The position numbers and the translations under genes are program-made. From positions 2,887,204 through 2,951,203 of the forward strand of contig OX235273.1 of the NCBI GenBank assembly GCA_944472155.2: a stretch of DNA of 64,000 bases. Direction: 5' to 3'. Source of the stretch: Trichobilharzia szidati. Taxonomy: Eukaryota > Platyhelminthes > Trematoda > Strigeidida > Schistosomatidae. The notes under the pieces were generated by a model. It made no database searches. It worked only from the letters and a program-made list of their open reading frames with translations, and was not told where the DNA came from. Below, in pieces: positions 10,086 to 19,762 of this stretch; position 1 is the stretch's first letter, and the number at the start of each line of letters is the position of its first letter.

Positions 10086-10304
10086 ACATTCCCAGTGGAA
10101 CATAGGGCTTCAAGCTAGAGGCTTGAAGTTTCTGTAGCAGTGTTTATTTTTACAGGATAGGGTTGCTAGTCTCATGGCCAACCTTTCCACTATGCCAGTC
10201 CTATTACTGGTTTGGTGAGGTAAAAGAGTGCGTCGGCCGGAAATCGAACCCCGGACCAAGTGAATGGTCGGCGAGCGTCCTAACCGCTGTGCCACCGACG
10301 CACA
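10086..10304 (-). mobile_element. SINE-T with RTE-like tail
   Basis: On the minus strand: tRNA-like head starting 'tgcgtcggtggcacagcggt' with A box, then 'ggggttcgatttcc' (B box), then the body and the 3' end 'cttgaagccctatgttccac' plus 'gggaatgtgaaggaatt' and AAT repeats. The last ~40 bases match the 3' end of the older RTE subfamily (6310-7040). This is the usual sign of a SINE using that LINE's enzyme. Well preserved. Confidence 0.85.
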
Positions 10305-10424
10305 TACACTCATATGTTCATTATGAATTGAAATGAGAATCCTTAGTTTACGAGTTAAGTATGTTAAAATTCAGAATTGTTCAACTGGTAACATGAAAGT
10401 GTTGTTAGAGAGCAATCAGATCTT

Positions 10425-10476
10425 AGTGTTGATGAGTCCTGATGTAGGACGAAAGTACTGGCTAGTGCTCCCCAGT
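10425..10476 (+). ncRNA. Hammerhead-like half motif
   Basis: 'ttgatgagtcctgatgtagg' followed by 'acgaaagtact' gives a UUGAUGA core, a GUCC/GGAC stem II and GAAA, then a self-complementary AGTACT. I could not find a matching stem I, so this is only a partial motif, perhaps from a diverged SINE-H. Confidence 0.4.
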
Positions 10477-10587
10477 TTTCAGTGATTTACTTCATTCATT
10501 ACAATTTTCTGACGAAATCTGTCTTTAAGTCACTGAAATCGCAAAAATAAACAGGTAAAAAATTAATCTACTTCTAATAGGTAACAG

Positions 10588-10690
10588 ACTACGAGATAAA
10601 CGTTCTGGAGTTCCATTGAGAGACTCTAACCAGTAGGGTACACCAAGTTGAGTGAGAAGGCATATACACGCCAATGATATGCTTGACGAT
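10588..10690 (+). mobile_element. SINE-H 5' fragment
   Basis: 'ttctggagttccattgagag' and 'accagtagggtacacca' through 'cacgccaatgatatgct' match the SINE-H 5' body. No promoter boxes or ribozyme remain. Confidence 0.55.
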
Positions 10691-10737
10691 GGCTTTTTTT
10701 TCCACAAGTTGGTGCAAGTGTACGGTGGCTTGCCTAA

Positions 10738-11155
10738 ATCACTTATTATTATTCCCTTGGGTTCCGAGTGGAACATAGGGCTTCAACAACAAATCTCCAC
10801 TTTGTTCTGTTTTCTGCTGTCCTCTTCAGCTGGCTAGCTCCACGACTGACCAAACTCTCTCATCTCTTCCTCACATGATCTCCTCCATGTCACCCTTTCA
10901 CTGACCACCCACTCGTCGCTCGCTTCCCATTCACATTCCACTCGAGCGATAGCAGGCTGTGTGATGTCACTAGATGGTGTGTTTTCTCAGAATATGGCCA
11001 ATCCACCTCCATTTCTTCCTGCGTATTTGTTCCACAATCGGTTCCTGGTTGGCTCATTCGTTCCCAAGAATCCCCGTTACTGATCTTCTCTGGTCATCTG
11101 GTCTTGAATATTGAACGAAGACAGCTGACGTTGAAGGCCCTTAATTTGCTAATAA
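10738..11155 (-). mobile_element. RTE-clade LINE, 3' end (older subfamily)
   Basis: The minus strand carries the C-terminal RTE blocks (the EEEMR… region, then WIGHIL-like and KIRW… regions in broken frames) and the 3' end 'gaagccctatgttccactcg' followed by 'gaacccaagggaataataat'. 5' truncated at about 11155. Confidence 0.75.
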
Positions 11156-11159
11156 TAAT

Positions 11160-11689
11160 AACAATGTTAAAACGAGTTAGGATAATGGTAATGATAGTTT
11201 TAAATGAATCAGAAATAGTAATAATAAGAGGTTGAATAAAACATTAGTAACAACAGCAACAGTTAATAAGTAAAACATGTTACTGTGGTAGATCAGATTG
11301 ATCAACATTTCCTTTTGTACACAGAAACCTGGTTAATGGATTCTAATTGCACAAACTCCCTAGGCATTTGCAAACATCTTCCTGTTTGTTTGTCTGCTCA
11401 TTGACAACAGTGAATGACTTGACTGCCAGTGTCAATATCATATCCGTAGTCCACAAGATGCTTTGTTATTGAGCTTTTTGTTACTTTGAATTAAGCTGTT
11501 TTCAACCACCTTGGTAAATATTCCATCATCTGTGTAGATAATCGCCCTGCTTGCTTCCACAAACATACTCAAACTGATATACGCCGCAGTTTGAAGCGTC
11601 GAGGATTGGCGACTGGTCTTTCCCAGATTGTTGAAGCACCAGCTTGTTAGTGTTGACGAATACAAGTTCTTTCATTCAGTATTAACTAA
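11160..11689. other. Unassigned stretch
   Basis: Begins with an AAT-rich run. A 75-codon minus-strand frame (11665-11438) contains ASRAIIYTDDGIFTKVVENS, which I do not recognise. Its composition is not LINE-like. It could be a piece of an unknown element or an exon; nothing supports either. Confidence 0.35.
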
Positions 11690-12760
11690 ATGTTTATTTA
11701 AACCAGAGGAGGAATTTACGATTTTCGAAAAGGTGTTGAAAAACAACGGTTATCTTCAAAGATTCATTAACAGATATGGAAGATGTGAAGGCTCAAACAT
11801 CAAACAAATCACAGTTGAAAAAAACTTGTCTTCATTTAACTACATTTTAAAGGTGAAAACATTGCAGCAGTCGTCGACAAAAGACTCAGTACGTCACTAG
11901 CCAGAACCTATCCTGCTGCTAAGTTGGTTCCCGTCCATCGAACAACATGCTCTTTGGTGCAGTCAAAAGTCGATAGATACCCTTCTCATGTTAACAACTC
12001 TAACTGTGTATACAAATTTACGTATATCTGAGGGAGCAGTTACATTGGGAGAACAGGAAGCAGAGCACAGCTCCGATTTTCCGAACATGTGCCGAAAAGC
12101 CTATGTCTCAAGGGAACAAACTCTTATAATAGCGCTATTACCAGACATCTCCTTGATACGAGTCATGAGGTGGAAATCGCGAAATCCTTGAAAATTATCA
12201 GCAGACAGACTAGCTCAATTCTTTTCACGCTTGAAACCAGATTTATCTGTTCAGAAAGAAGAGGCAGTTATCAGTCTTTCCTTGCCACCCTGGTAACTGG
12301 ATGTCTTCATTATCTCTCTCGTACATTTGATTACGTAATCTTTGGCTCTAACCTCACCCCCACCCTTTGATACAGTGTAATTTTGCTTGTCTCTTGTTTC
12401 TATGATTTGAGTTGAACTCAGTACATTCTTACCTAATTTATTAGTCACTTATCATCTTACGCATCTCTCGTCTTTATTACGTAACTCCTTTACCATTGTA
12501 GACATACATTTACTTTGTTGAAACTTGACCTGCCTATATAAAAAACTACACAAGCGTAATTTCCTGAGCACTGTTCACTAAGCCCAGAATTTCCTGTAAA
12601 CTGACATCATGAAAATTTCGCAAGTATGTTAAAACTCTTCTGTACATGAACTTAATAATGATTCATTTAGGCTGTAAGCATCTGATGAGAAGCCGACGAA
12701 ATAAACAATGATCGTACCATATTATTCTGCACAAACCACTGTTGTTCTTATATATGTCCA
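11690..12760 (+). mobile_element. Penelope-like element (same group as 32389-33892), worn
   Basis: RT thumb and linker (11690-11900: EEEFTIFEKVLKNNGYLQRF, NRYGR, KQITVEKN), then broken frames with AARTYPAAKL, NCVYKFTYI, GSSYIGRT (GIY-YIG endonuclease, about 11990-12060), LRFSEHVPKSL, and ITRHLLDTSHEVEIAKSLKI. It is the same order as 33883-32852 minus. 3' UTR from about 12300; hammerhead at 12675-12735. At least three frameshifts. No TSD recognised. Confidence 0.8.
12675..12735 (+). ncRNA. Hammerhead ribozyme in a PLE tail
   Basis: Core CTGATGA (12682-12688), then 'gaagccgac', GAAA (12698-12701), a mostly self-complementary stem III around 'atgatcgtaccatatt', and a stem I of GCA/TGC (12678-12680 with 12728-12730) whose closing pair is lost here (T/C). 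Other copies of this tail (58156-58212 minus, 32433-32490 minus) have GCAG/CTGC. PLE-borne hammerheads are established; this assignment is by eye. Confidence 0.7.
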
Positions 12761-12775
12761 AACCAAGTTCACTTT

Positions 12776-13479
12776 TAACTGTTTGAAAAAATTTGGGCAT
12801 TGGGTATATGATATTCATTATAATGAAGGTTTTTGTATTTCCCAATGAATGAAAAACAAAACGATATCGCTGTTTCTACTGACGTTTCGCTATTTAATGC
12901 TACTAGCTTTATCAAAGTATTATTGATAAACCAGAATTTACGAAATCTCAGCATATACATAACAAAGAGTTAAGGGGTGACAAAATAGACTTAGGTCAAG
13001 TTAAAAGGACATATTGAAAGTTAAAATAACAATGAAGATCACTAAACCAAATAACAAAGGTAATAGTACATCTGTTATGGTATCAAAATAAAGTTTAGTA
13101 ACTTGATCATCGTTCGTCTGTCTGGGGGCAATTTTCGTTATCAAGTTGGTCAATTGGTAAAGATAACAAAATCAAGTGTAGATTGTTGGATTTGATAAGT
13201 GTTTAAAATTATAAAAGCAGTGTGTGTTTACATAGTGAACTTGCATATCACATTCCTGTTGATTTTGTCACTTCATGGGGGAGTGAGGTGTTGTAACCAG
13301 GTCAGATTCTGTTTTAGTCCATCATTCCTATTCAGTTCAACAATTTGGATTCCACTTGATATGAAGTGTTTCTGATATTAGACGTCCTTTGAGATTTCTG
13401 AAATGCTTTTTCTGGATTATTTCAATATTGTTGAAATCAATTTTGTGACCTGATTCTATAGCGTGTAGACCTATGGCTG
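12776..13479 (-). mobile_element. PLE 3' region (probable)
   Basis: Lies directly downstream of the PLE relic below. The minus-strand sequence at about 12900-12860 includes 'tagcgaaacgtcagtagaaa', suggesting a decayed hammerhead. I see no coding part and the left boundary is uncertain. Confidence 0.4.
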
Positions 13480-14340
13480 ATGATTTTTTAAGTTTTTCCA
13501 GTTCAATTGGATTTCTCGGTGGCCGAACAGATGCTCTACAGTGTTCATTTCTTCTGATTTTGATTTCTCACTGGCGATGTTTGTCCGATGTATATCGCAT
13601 CATATTCCAAGCATTTTATTTGATAGACACAATTAGATAGAGAATCTTTAGAGATTTGGTCTTTTATATGGACAAGGTTGTTTCGTAGTGTGTCTGATGT
13701 TTTGAAGGAAACTCTAATGTCGAGCTGATTGAGTACTCTTCTGATATCATCTGACGTCTCTGCTCTATTTGGAATGACGCCTGTCGAGGTCCATGTTTTC
13801 GGAATACGTATTCGAGTATGCTTGATGTCAGTGTTGATTACGTTGATGAGGTTCCATGGGTAGTTGTTTTGCTTGAGAGCTTCAGTAATGTTTGATATTT
13901 CTTCTTCTTTTCCTTTCTCGTTGGTTATCAGAGAGTGTGCTCGTCTAAGAAGACTTGAAACAACTGAAATCTTTGCGCTGATAGGGTGTGATGATTTGAA
14001 GTTTAAATATTTATTGGAGTGAGTTTTCTTCCTGAATATGGACATACTAAAATGTCCGTTTTCCCTTCTCTTAACTAGGCCGGCAGTCTAGAAATGGTAG
14101 TTCACCGACGTCTGATTCTGCTTCCGAAGTGAACTGGATTCTTGGACATACACAGTTTATTTTCTCCAGGAATGAATTGTGTAGATCTCGTTTTAGTACT
14201 ATAAAAGTATTATCTACATTCCTTAACCATATTTTAGGAGTGAGTATTCTTAAAAACATGTTATCTTTGAATTTGTTGATGAAAAGGTTGGCGATTGTTG
14301 GGGAGACTGGTGAGCCTTACTTTGTTCAAGTTAAGTGATG
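13480..14340 (-). pseudogene. PLE RT-EN pseudogene (diverged group)
   Basis: Reading the minus strand from 14340: GSPVSPTIANLFI (RT motif after a K-stop where M is expected), FKDNMFLRILTPKIWLRNVD with NTFIV (14259-14150). The usual Y/LVDD has decayed to NVDN. Next come a LPFLDC block, FRKKTHSNKYLNF (about 14030), the thumb (LLRRAHSLITNEKGKE, NNYPWNLI), a linker, and the GIY-YIG start NCVYQIKCLEYDAIYIGQT at about 13625-13575. The 166-codon frame 14045-13545 covers thumb to EN. Catalytic loss and stops make it dead. The EN has the IKC..YIGQT style, unlike the FTC.CGS.YIGRT of 50092-51182. Confidence 0.8.
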
Positions 14341-14522
14341 TAAGTGAACCTTATAATACAATTAACCTGAATTTTATATCCCTGTACTCAGAGTATCTAG
14401 TTGAGGAAGAGTTCTACAGAAATTTGATGAATTCATTAAATCCTGCTTTATTAACTTTTTGTTGTATCGGGAGACAAATGTTTCCATTTCCGTATATTAT
14501 ATAGATACTGTCCAGAATAAAG

Positions 14523-14551
14523 ATCCTATTATTATTATTATTATTATTATT
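14523..14551. repeat. (ATT)n microsatellite
   Basis: Clean ATT repeats, preceded by 'tccagaataaagatcct', so probably the tail end of a CR1-like LINE. Confidence 0.85.
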
Positions 14552-14740
14552 TGAACATATGCATGTGGAAATCAGTACTGAACAATGAATTCCGCATACA
14601 AAGTGTAACAGTTGTCAGTATTTGTCATGGTAGTTTGTTCAGACACCATCTGTGATAGATTTTTTTCCATTATTAGCTATCATAAGAAATCTACTCACAT
14701 TTCAGGTCATATTCTCATCTTTTTGACCCCTACATTCCTA

Positions 14741-14762
14741 CCCACCCACCCACCCACCCACT
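14741..14762. repeat. (ACCC)n microsatellite
   Basis: Five clean CCCA units and a partial one. Confidence 0.9.
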
Positions 14763-14963
14763 TAACATCACTTTAATCATTATTCTAATAGTCGTTCTAA
14801 CGATTTTCTATCAGCATAAATCATCCGTTAGACTACGACATATGTGAAAGGAGACTATAATCACACTTGCGCATGGATTCACTGCCGAGGAATCGGGTTA
14901 AACTAGTAATCTGAAACTGGTAGACATCTGAAAATTAGATGGATAGATAGACAGATATAGAGA

Positions 14964-15292
14964 GAATTAATTGGTGGATGGTGACTAGCAGTGGAATCCA
15001 GGATAATGCGCATTTCGTCTTATTTGGGACTCGTCGGTTGGCTGGATGTACCTGCATTCCGCAGTGAGTGATGATGTTCACACCGAGGCTCGAACCCATT
15101 GCCCATAGTTTCAAACGCCAAATAGGACGAAATGCACGTTGTTCTGGATTCCACTGCTAGTCACCATCCATCAATTAACTTCTAATTACATGCGCAGACA
15201 TCGTCAAAGCATCTGTACAAGAAGCCGACATGTCAACCTGTGAGACCAAGCACTTCGGTCTAATCAATTGACGGAAAAACCTTAAATTAAAT
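14964..15292. mobile_element. Smα-type hammerhead repeat, head-to-head pair with 11-bp TSD
   Basis: A minus-strand arm (14964 to about 15075) and a plus-strand arm (about 15085-15292) both carry the hammerhead-associated sequence 'ggattccactgctagtcacc'. Between them 'gaggctcgaaccc' (15090-15102) is B-box-like. The plus arm continues through 'cagacatcgtcaaagcatct' to 'gagaccaagcacttcggtc', the same 3' body seen at 17675-17770. The direct repeat 'agatatagaga' is at 14953-14963 and 15293-15303. It lies in a GATA-rich area, so the TSD is a little less certain. Confidence 0.75.
14986..15054 (-). ncRNA. Smα-type hammerhead ribozyme, altered
   Basis: On the minus strand: 'ggtacatccag' (stem I, 5' side), then 'ccaac', core CGACGA, stem II around 'gtcccaaataagac', GAAA, a TGCGCA stem III, then 'atcctggattcc' (stem I, 3' side). 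The 5-nt insert before the core and a CGACGA core depart from the active Smα form. The orientation is opposite to the right arm. Confidence 0.75.
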
Positions 15293-15332
15293 AGATATAG
15301 AGACAGGTAGATAGACAGACAGACAGACAGGT
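15293..15332. repeat. (GATA/GACA)n microsatellite
   Basis: Mixed AGAT and AGAC tetranucleotides. Confidence 0.8.
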
Positions 15333-15404
15333 AAACCATTTATTGATTATATGACGATTATTCAGGGTAGATTGTTTCACAAAAATGGCTATTAAATAGC
15401 AGGA

Positions 15405-16312
15405 ATTACTAAAAAGACGGTAGCAGAGAAGAAAATGTTCTTTTCGACGAAGTCACAGTCAACTAGGCTGTACATTCGTGAATGAGAAAGTTCCAGAACT
15501 ACTTCCGGTCGGTCAAGGGGTAAATTATTAAAATTACAAAGTGTAATAAACAGGAAAATAGGATGAAAAACAGGGTAGGATCATAATTACTGAGAAAATT
15601 GACTTTTCCTGTGCATTTAGGGATCAAAAACGCAAAAATATCATAAATAAACAGGAAGATTCGATAAGAAAGGTAATAGGATAACTATCATTGATAGTAC
15701 TGATTTTTTACGATAGCCATGGTAGGGACAACGGTTGGACGTATTCCTTTTGAATATATTGAGTGGGTTTAGACTTTTGGATCGCTAGTGTCTCAGCTAT
15801 TGACAGATGCCTTGATTTCACTCCCTATGGGAGGTTTGATCGGATATTCTAGATGACTTTGAAGGACTTTTCAAATGGAGCTGAATATCCTGAATTCACC
15901 AGAGGGGTTTTGTTCTCCCCTTGCTACCCTGCTAGGTTAGATAGTGTTCCCGCAAGCGTTTTAAAAGCGGACCCATAGTATGGCAAATGTACTGAGCTCT
16001 ACACGAGCTACAAGTGAATTGGTTTATGCTTATTGAAGTGGCCCATACTGTGTATTCAAAAGGAATACGTCCAACCATTATCTCTATCATGGCCACCATA
16101 AAAAGTCAGTCCTCTTAATAATGATTATCCTATTACCTTCCTTATCTAATCTTCTCGTTTATAACACTTTGTAATTTTAATAATTTGACGCCTGACCGGA
16201 AATAGTTGTGGAGCGTTCTCATCCCTGAAGGTACATCCTAGTTGACTGTGACTTAGTCGAAAAGAAAATTTCCTTCTTCCCCGCAACCGTCTTTTTAATA
16301 AACTGCTATTGT
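15405..16312. mobile_element. Two PLE relics head to head
   Basis: The minus-strand copy (about 16022-15405) holds a GIY-YIG remnant (QFTCSSCRAQYICHT, with YIC where YIG is expected, near 16020-15970) and the C-terminal IQKEYVQPLSLPW (15790-15735). It then has a tail through 'ttcgtcgaaaagaac' to 'ttctctgctacc'. The plus-strand copy (16023-16312) repeats the C-terminus (IQKEYVQPLSLSW) and the same tail. The two tails are alignable over about 130 bp in opposite orientation. Paired inverted copies are common in PLEs. Confidence 0.75.
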
Positions 16313-16369
16313 TAAGTGTCATATAGACACAACAAAAACGATATGTACGTATGACCTTTTACCTCACGA

Positions 16370-16965
16370 TTCCTTGACGGAGATGGGCTATCCGATTAGT
16401 TTCATAAAGAAACATATGAAAACATTAAAGAGAAAACCTGAGACGGTAATAGAAATTAAGAAATGTTTATTTATTAAGTTACAGTTTAGTGGGGAAATTG
16501 TCAAGTGACTTTTTGTTCCAGAAACTTTCCAGGAGTGTACATAGAACTTTCTACGCACCACACTATGTTTGTCATTCTCTAGTCGAGGAATGATTTGGAC
16601 TAAAATGTAGGATAAGCTAAATAGTTTTGCTACATCTCTGTGTATTTATCAGTTCAGATGGGTCTGTGGAGACAGTTACGCTGGACGTACTACTAGACAA
16701 CTTAGCCAACGTGTTACTGAACACCTCCCAATCGTAGTTTGGTAAGGAACAGACAGAAACCATCTGTAGCTTTGTTTTGTCACATTTAGTATGAAAAACG
16801 AAAGCATTCAAGGTGATTCGTCACATCCCACTGAATCTTTCCAGGAGACTTCGTATTCGTCTACTGCACACAGTTGAGGCGATAGGCATTGGAACTATTT
16901 AACCTAAACTATGCTCATTCAAAAGAAGTTCGTACAGCCATTATCCCTTGTTTATACTTTCAATC
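16370..16965 (+). pseudogene. PLE thumb-linker-endonuclease relic
   Basis: Frames in order: EMGYPISFIKKHMKTLKRKP (thumb, 16375-16440), CLFIKLQFSGEIVK then stop, a broken linker, LCIYQFRWVCGDSYAGRTTR (GIY-YIG, 16633-16700; YAG where YIG is usual), QLSQRVTEHLP, and KKFVQPLSL near 16925. Closest to the relic at 53500-53870. Stops and frameshifts throughout. Confidence 0.75.
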
Positions 16966-17330
16966 CTACATTCTTATCATCCGTTAATCTTATCACATCT
17001 TCATTAGAAACGTGTTTCATTTACTTCCCTTACAATCTAGCATTATGTAATCGGTTCATTTGTTTTTCTTAGTCTTTATCGACTACTACGTCTACCTGAA
17101 CATTTGTTTGTTTAATCATGCTGTTGTTTTCATTATTCTTATTATCACAGATCGTTCCACTTTCTCATCTTTGTTATTAATAGAACCATTGTTGTTATTA
17201 TTAGAACTAATTACAGAAACGATGTGAACAATTTTATTATTCTGTTGACAAATTACCATGATTGGTTTATATTTATAGAGTTGTGTGTATTAGTATTAAA
17301 CCTGATAACATCTAATTGAAAACAAGATTG
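16966..17330. other. Probable PLE 3' untranslated region
   Basis: AT-rich, follows the PLE C-terminus in the same way as other 3' UTRs here. No hammerhead found. Confidence 0.4.
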
Positions 17331-17572
17331 GTTGGAGGATTGCATAATGAGCTGAAATCAAACAAAACCTCCTATAAACCAATACTTGAAAATAGATCTG
17401 ATGCTCACGAGTGACTGGCCCTATTCAGGTAGGTAGTGTTCTAGTAGAGTACAGTGGGTCGAAGGTGAAGACAGTCACCCATCGAAGAAGACATTGCGAA
17501 GTTGTTGCGCCATATCGTGAATTGGCCAATTGATTGGGTTCCAGTGGCTTAATGGTCTACGAGCTAGCTCAC
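17331..17572 (+). mobile_element. SINE-H: end of one copy joined to start of the next
   Basis: 17331-17390 is a 3' end ('aacctcctataaaccaatac'), followed at once by a 5' start ('tgatgctcacgagtgactgg') and body up to the A region 'agtggcttaatggtctacga' (17551-17570). There the sequence switches to the Smα repeat below. The same 3'-to-5' junction occurs at 55645 and 60605. Confidence 0.7.
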
Positions 17573-17790
17573 TGGGCAATACAGGTACATCCAGCTACCT
17601 GATGAGTTCCAAATAGGACGAAATGCGCATTGTCCTGGATTCCACTGCTAGTCACCATCCACCAACTGACTTCAGGTTACATGACCAGACAACGTCGAAG
17701 CATCTGCACAAGAAACCAACATGTCAACCTGATATCGAGCACTTCGGTTCAATCAGTCGAAGGAAAAATCTAAAATTGAATTAAATGAAC
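17573..17790 (+). mobile_element. Smα-type hammerhead repeat fused to a SINE-H head
   Basis: The hammerhead (17582-17648) is followed by 'ctagtcaccatccaccaact' and the body 'cgtcgaagcatctgcacaag', 'cgagcacttcggttcaatca', ending in an A/T-rich 'ctaaaattgaattaaat'. The SINE-H tRNA-like A region sits just upstream, giving a promoter-ribozyme order. Whether this is a recombinant or the true family structure cannot be told from one copy. Confidence 0.75.
17582..17648 (+). ncRNA. Smα-type hammerhead ribozyme
   Basis: Stem I 5' 'ggtacatccag'; 4-nt insert 'ctac'; core CTGATGA (17599-17605); stem II 'gttcc…aggac'; GAAA (17620-17623); stem III ATGC/GCAT; cleavage triplet GTC (17631-17633); stem I 3' 'ctggattcc'. 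All core bases are intact. The insert between stem I and the core is not in the published Smα hammerhead and would probably weaken it. Confidence 0.85.
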
Positions 17791-17924
17791 TGTTTAGTGT
17801 TTGTGAGCCCTGTACCTTCAATTTCTTGGATATGTGTTTAGAAATGTGGAGAATAACGTCTTCTCTCTCCGTTCTTCCAATACATATGCTTTGACAAGTA
17901 CATGTTAATCGTATTCAAAACAAT

Positions 17925-18035
17925 AAGCCTCTTCAATAAATTTAGATAGTATCATTAGAAGACGGAGTTTAGTTGAAAAACATGTGTGGTTTGATACATT
18001 TACGCAATGTATTCTGAACAATCTGATCTGGAAGC
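17925..18035 (+). mobile_element. Fragment of a PLE terminal repeat
   Basis: 'agaagacggagtttagttga…aacatgtgtg…gcaatgtattctgaacaatc' aligns with the inverted ends of the PLE at 44989-46947 (45035-45095). No coding sequence. Confidence 0.6.
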
Positions 18036-18352
18036 TGTGACCAGTAAGGTACATAAGGTTAAAGGTTAGGCAGTAACTCATCGAAGAAGACATTGCGAAG
18101 TGGTAGCGCTATGTCATGAATTGGTAGAAGTTAGAATTTATGGGCCATTGGATTGGGTCCTTGTTACCAGAAGGCGCTGGATTCGAGTCCCGATGGGTGC
18201 GTACTGATGAAGAGTCCCAAAATTGGACGAAACGGATGTCCAGTATTCCCTGCAGGTTTTCCAATGGTTCTCTAACTGATGTCAGCTCATGATGAAATCC
18301 TCCAACCAACCAATCAAATAACAAAATCCCTACAAACCAATACTTGAAAACA
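18036..18352 (+). mobile_element. SINE-H, 5' truncated
   Basis: Starts at 'gctgtgaccagtaaggtaca' and keeps 'cgaagaagacattgcgaagt' but has lost the A region. Then a B-box-like site ('tggattcgagtccc', 18178), and ribozyme region 'actgatgaagagtcccaaaa', 'ttggacgaaacg' and 'gtccagtattcc' (18206-18250). It ends 'atccctacaaaccaatactt'. Confidence 0.75.
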
Positions 18353-18454
18353 ACATTGTTTGCCTTTCCATGTATTCTTCGAAATTTTTATCACTGTAAG
18401 AGTAACTAAAAACGAAGTATTCACGAAAATTATCCTTCCCAGACGCCATAATAA

Positions 18455-18700
18455 TAAGACTAAATAGTTCAGCAAAGAAGAGCCTCTTTTCGACGAATTC
18501 ATTCACTCAGCTGTACATTCACAGATATACATATAATTATAAGATTGATTATTGAACAAAGAATATTCTTTTCCATAACCTCCACTTTATCAGCTTCTAC
18601 AGTTATATATGCATCCGTAATAATGAAAGAATGGTTGTTATTGACAACATTAGTGTTATTTTTAAAGCCTAACATCGAATCATTAAGTTAAGAATTCCAC
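18455..18700 (-). mobile_element. Two PLE tails with hammerhead motifs (minus strand)
   Basis: 18460-18530 carries, on the minus strand, 'gtacagctgagtgaatgaat', 'tcgtcgaaaagag', 'ctttgctgaa', the tail type of 38162-38206. Adjoining it, 18541-18700 carries the tail type of 59470-59606 ('gaagctgataaagtggaggt…ggaaaagaatattctttg'). Both cores have lost bases. Confidence 0.65.
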
Positions 18701-19093
18701 AATTTATTTACAATTAGATTGTTAATAGATTATAGTCCAAAATATATGTGTGTGTATGTGGTTATATGTGGTTATATGTAAGACTGTAATACTAAATTGA
18801 ACACCAATATTACAAAGTAAATGATTATGAATAACAAGGAATATATTGGAGTCAATTTCCATGAGTTGTGTTCATAATTCATTCTATTCATATTGATTAT
18901 AATAATAGTGGTTGAACCTGTTTCTTCTATACTCACAAAGCACCGGTTGTTTTAGGCGAACTGCAATAGCTTCTTCTTCTGTTTGGAGTATTCGGTACCT
19001 AGATGCTTTTTGCAATTTATTTGATACTCGAGAGATGATGAAGAATGATTCTTCAATGCTAACTAACTTTGTGACTGGTTAGAATGATGCAAA
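18701..19093. other. No gene seen; possible 5' remnant of the next LINE
   Basis: AT-rich. From about 18910 the sequence is less AT-rich and may belong to the LINE at 19094, but no frame is readable. Confidence 0.4.
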
Positions 19094-19762
19094 ATGGTGT
19101 TACAGGATTGGACTACACCGACCCCTAGATTAGAAATAGGAAGTGAAGTGGTAGAGCACGTTGACCGCTTCACTTATTTGGGAAGTACCATCAGCCCCAA
19201 CGGGTTGATCTCTGACGAAATCTCAGTACGAATACAGAGGGCTAGTTTCGCATATGCCAGTTTACGCCGTCTCTGGCTTAGTAGACGTGATATCCGACTA
19301 TCGACCGAAGGGCGTGTGTACTGCTCAGCAGTCCGCTCCGTCCTCCTTTATGGCTGTGAGACCTGGCCATTGAGAGTGGAAGACATGAAAAGATTAGCTG
19401 TCTTTGATCATAGGTGTCTGCGTTCTATCTCCCGTGTGATGTGGTATAATAAGGTGAGCAATATTGAGGTTAGGCGTCGAGTGGTAGGTAAGGAGGGGAA
19501 ATCAATCGACAAGACTGTGAAATTACATCGACTGAGATGGTTAGGACAGGTGTTACATATGCCTGGTCATCGCCTTCCTCGACGGGAAATGTTAGCTGAT
19601 ATACGGTTGGGCTGGAAAAGAGCTAGCGGCGGTCAAACGAAAACATGGCACCAGTCAATGAAATCTACAACAGTTAGTCTAGGCCACTTAGTAAGGTGTA
19701 GACTTCCTGACTGGTTGGGGTCCTCGGGACGGGAGAAACCAATGGTTGGAAACAATTGGTGA
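19094..19762 (+). pseudogene. LINE C-terminal region (RTE-like endonuclease-RT family)
   Basis: A 222-codon frame with the conserved end of a non-LTR RT polyprotein: DRFTYLGSTISPNG (residues 24-37), RIQRASFAYASLRRLW (47-62), RVYCSAVRSVLLYGCETWPL (79-98), RLAVFDHRCLRSISR (105-119), LHRLRWLGQVLHMPGHRLPR (144-163) and GGQTKTWHQSMKS. A frameshift near 19740 moves the rest (a GDMAQN-like block) to another frame. The RT catalytic part is absent (5' truncation), so it cannot move itself. The family is common in flukes and differs from the other RTE copies here. The 3' UTR may reach about 20000. Confidence 0.85.

Noticed and set aside
11438..11665. 75-codon minus-strand frame as an exon
   Set aside because: No homologue recognised, no supporting splice context seen. 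Left as unassigned.
15293..15332. CRISPR-like array in short tandem repeats
   Set aside because: Simple tetranucleotide repeats without spacers, in a eukaryotic genome.
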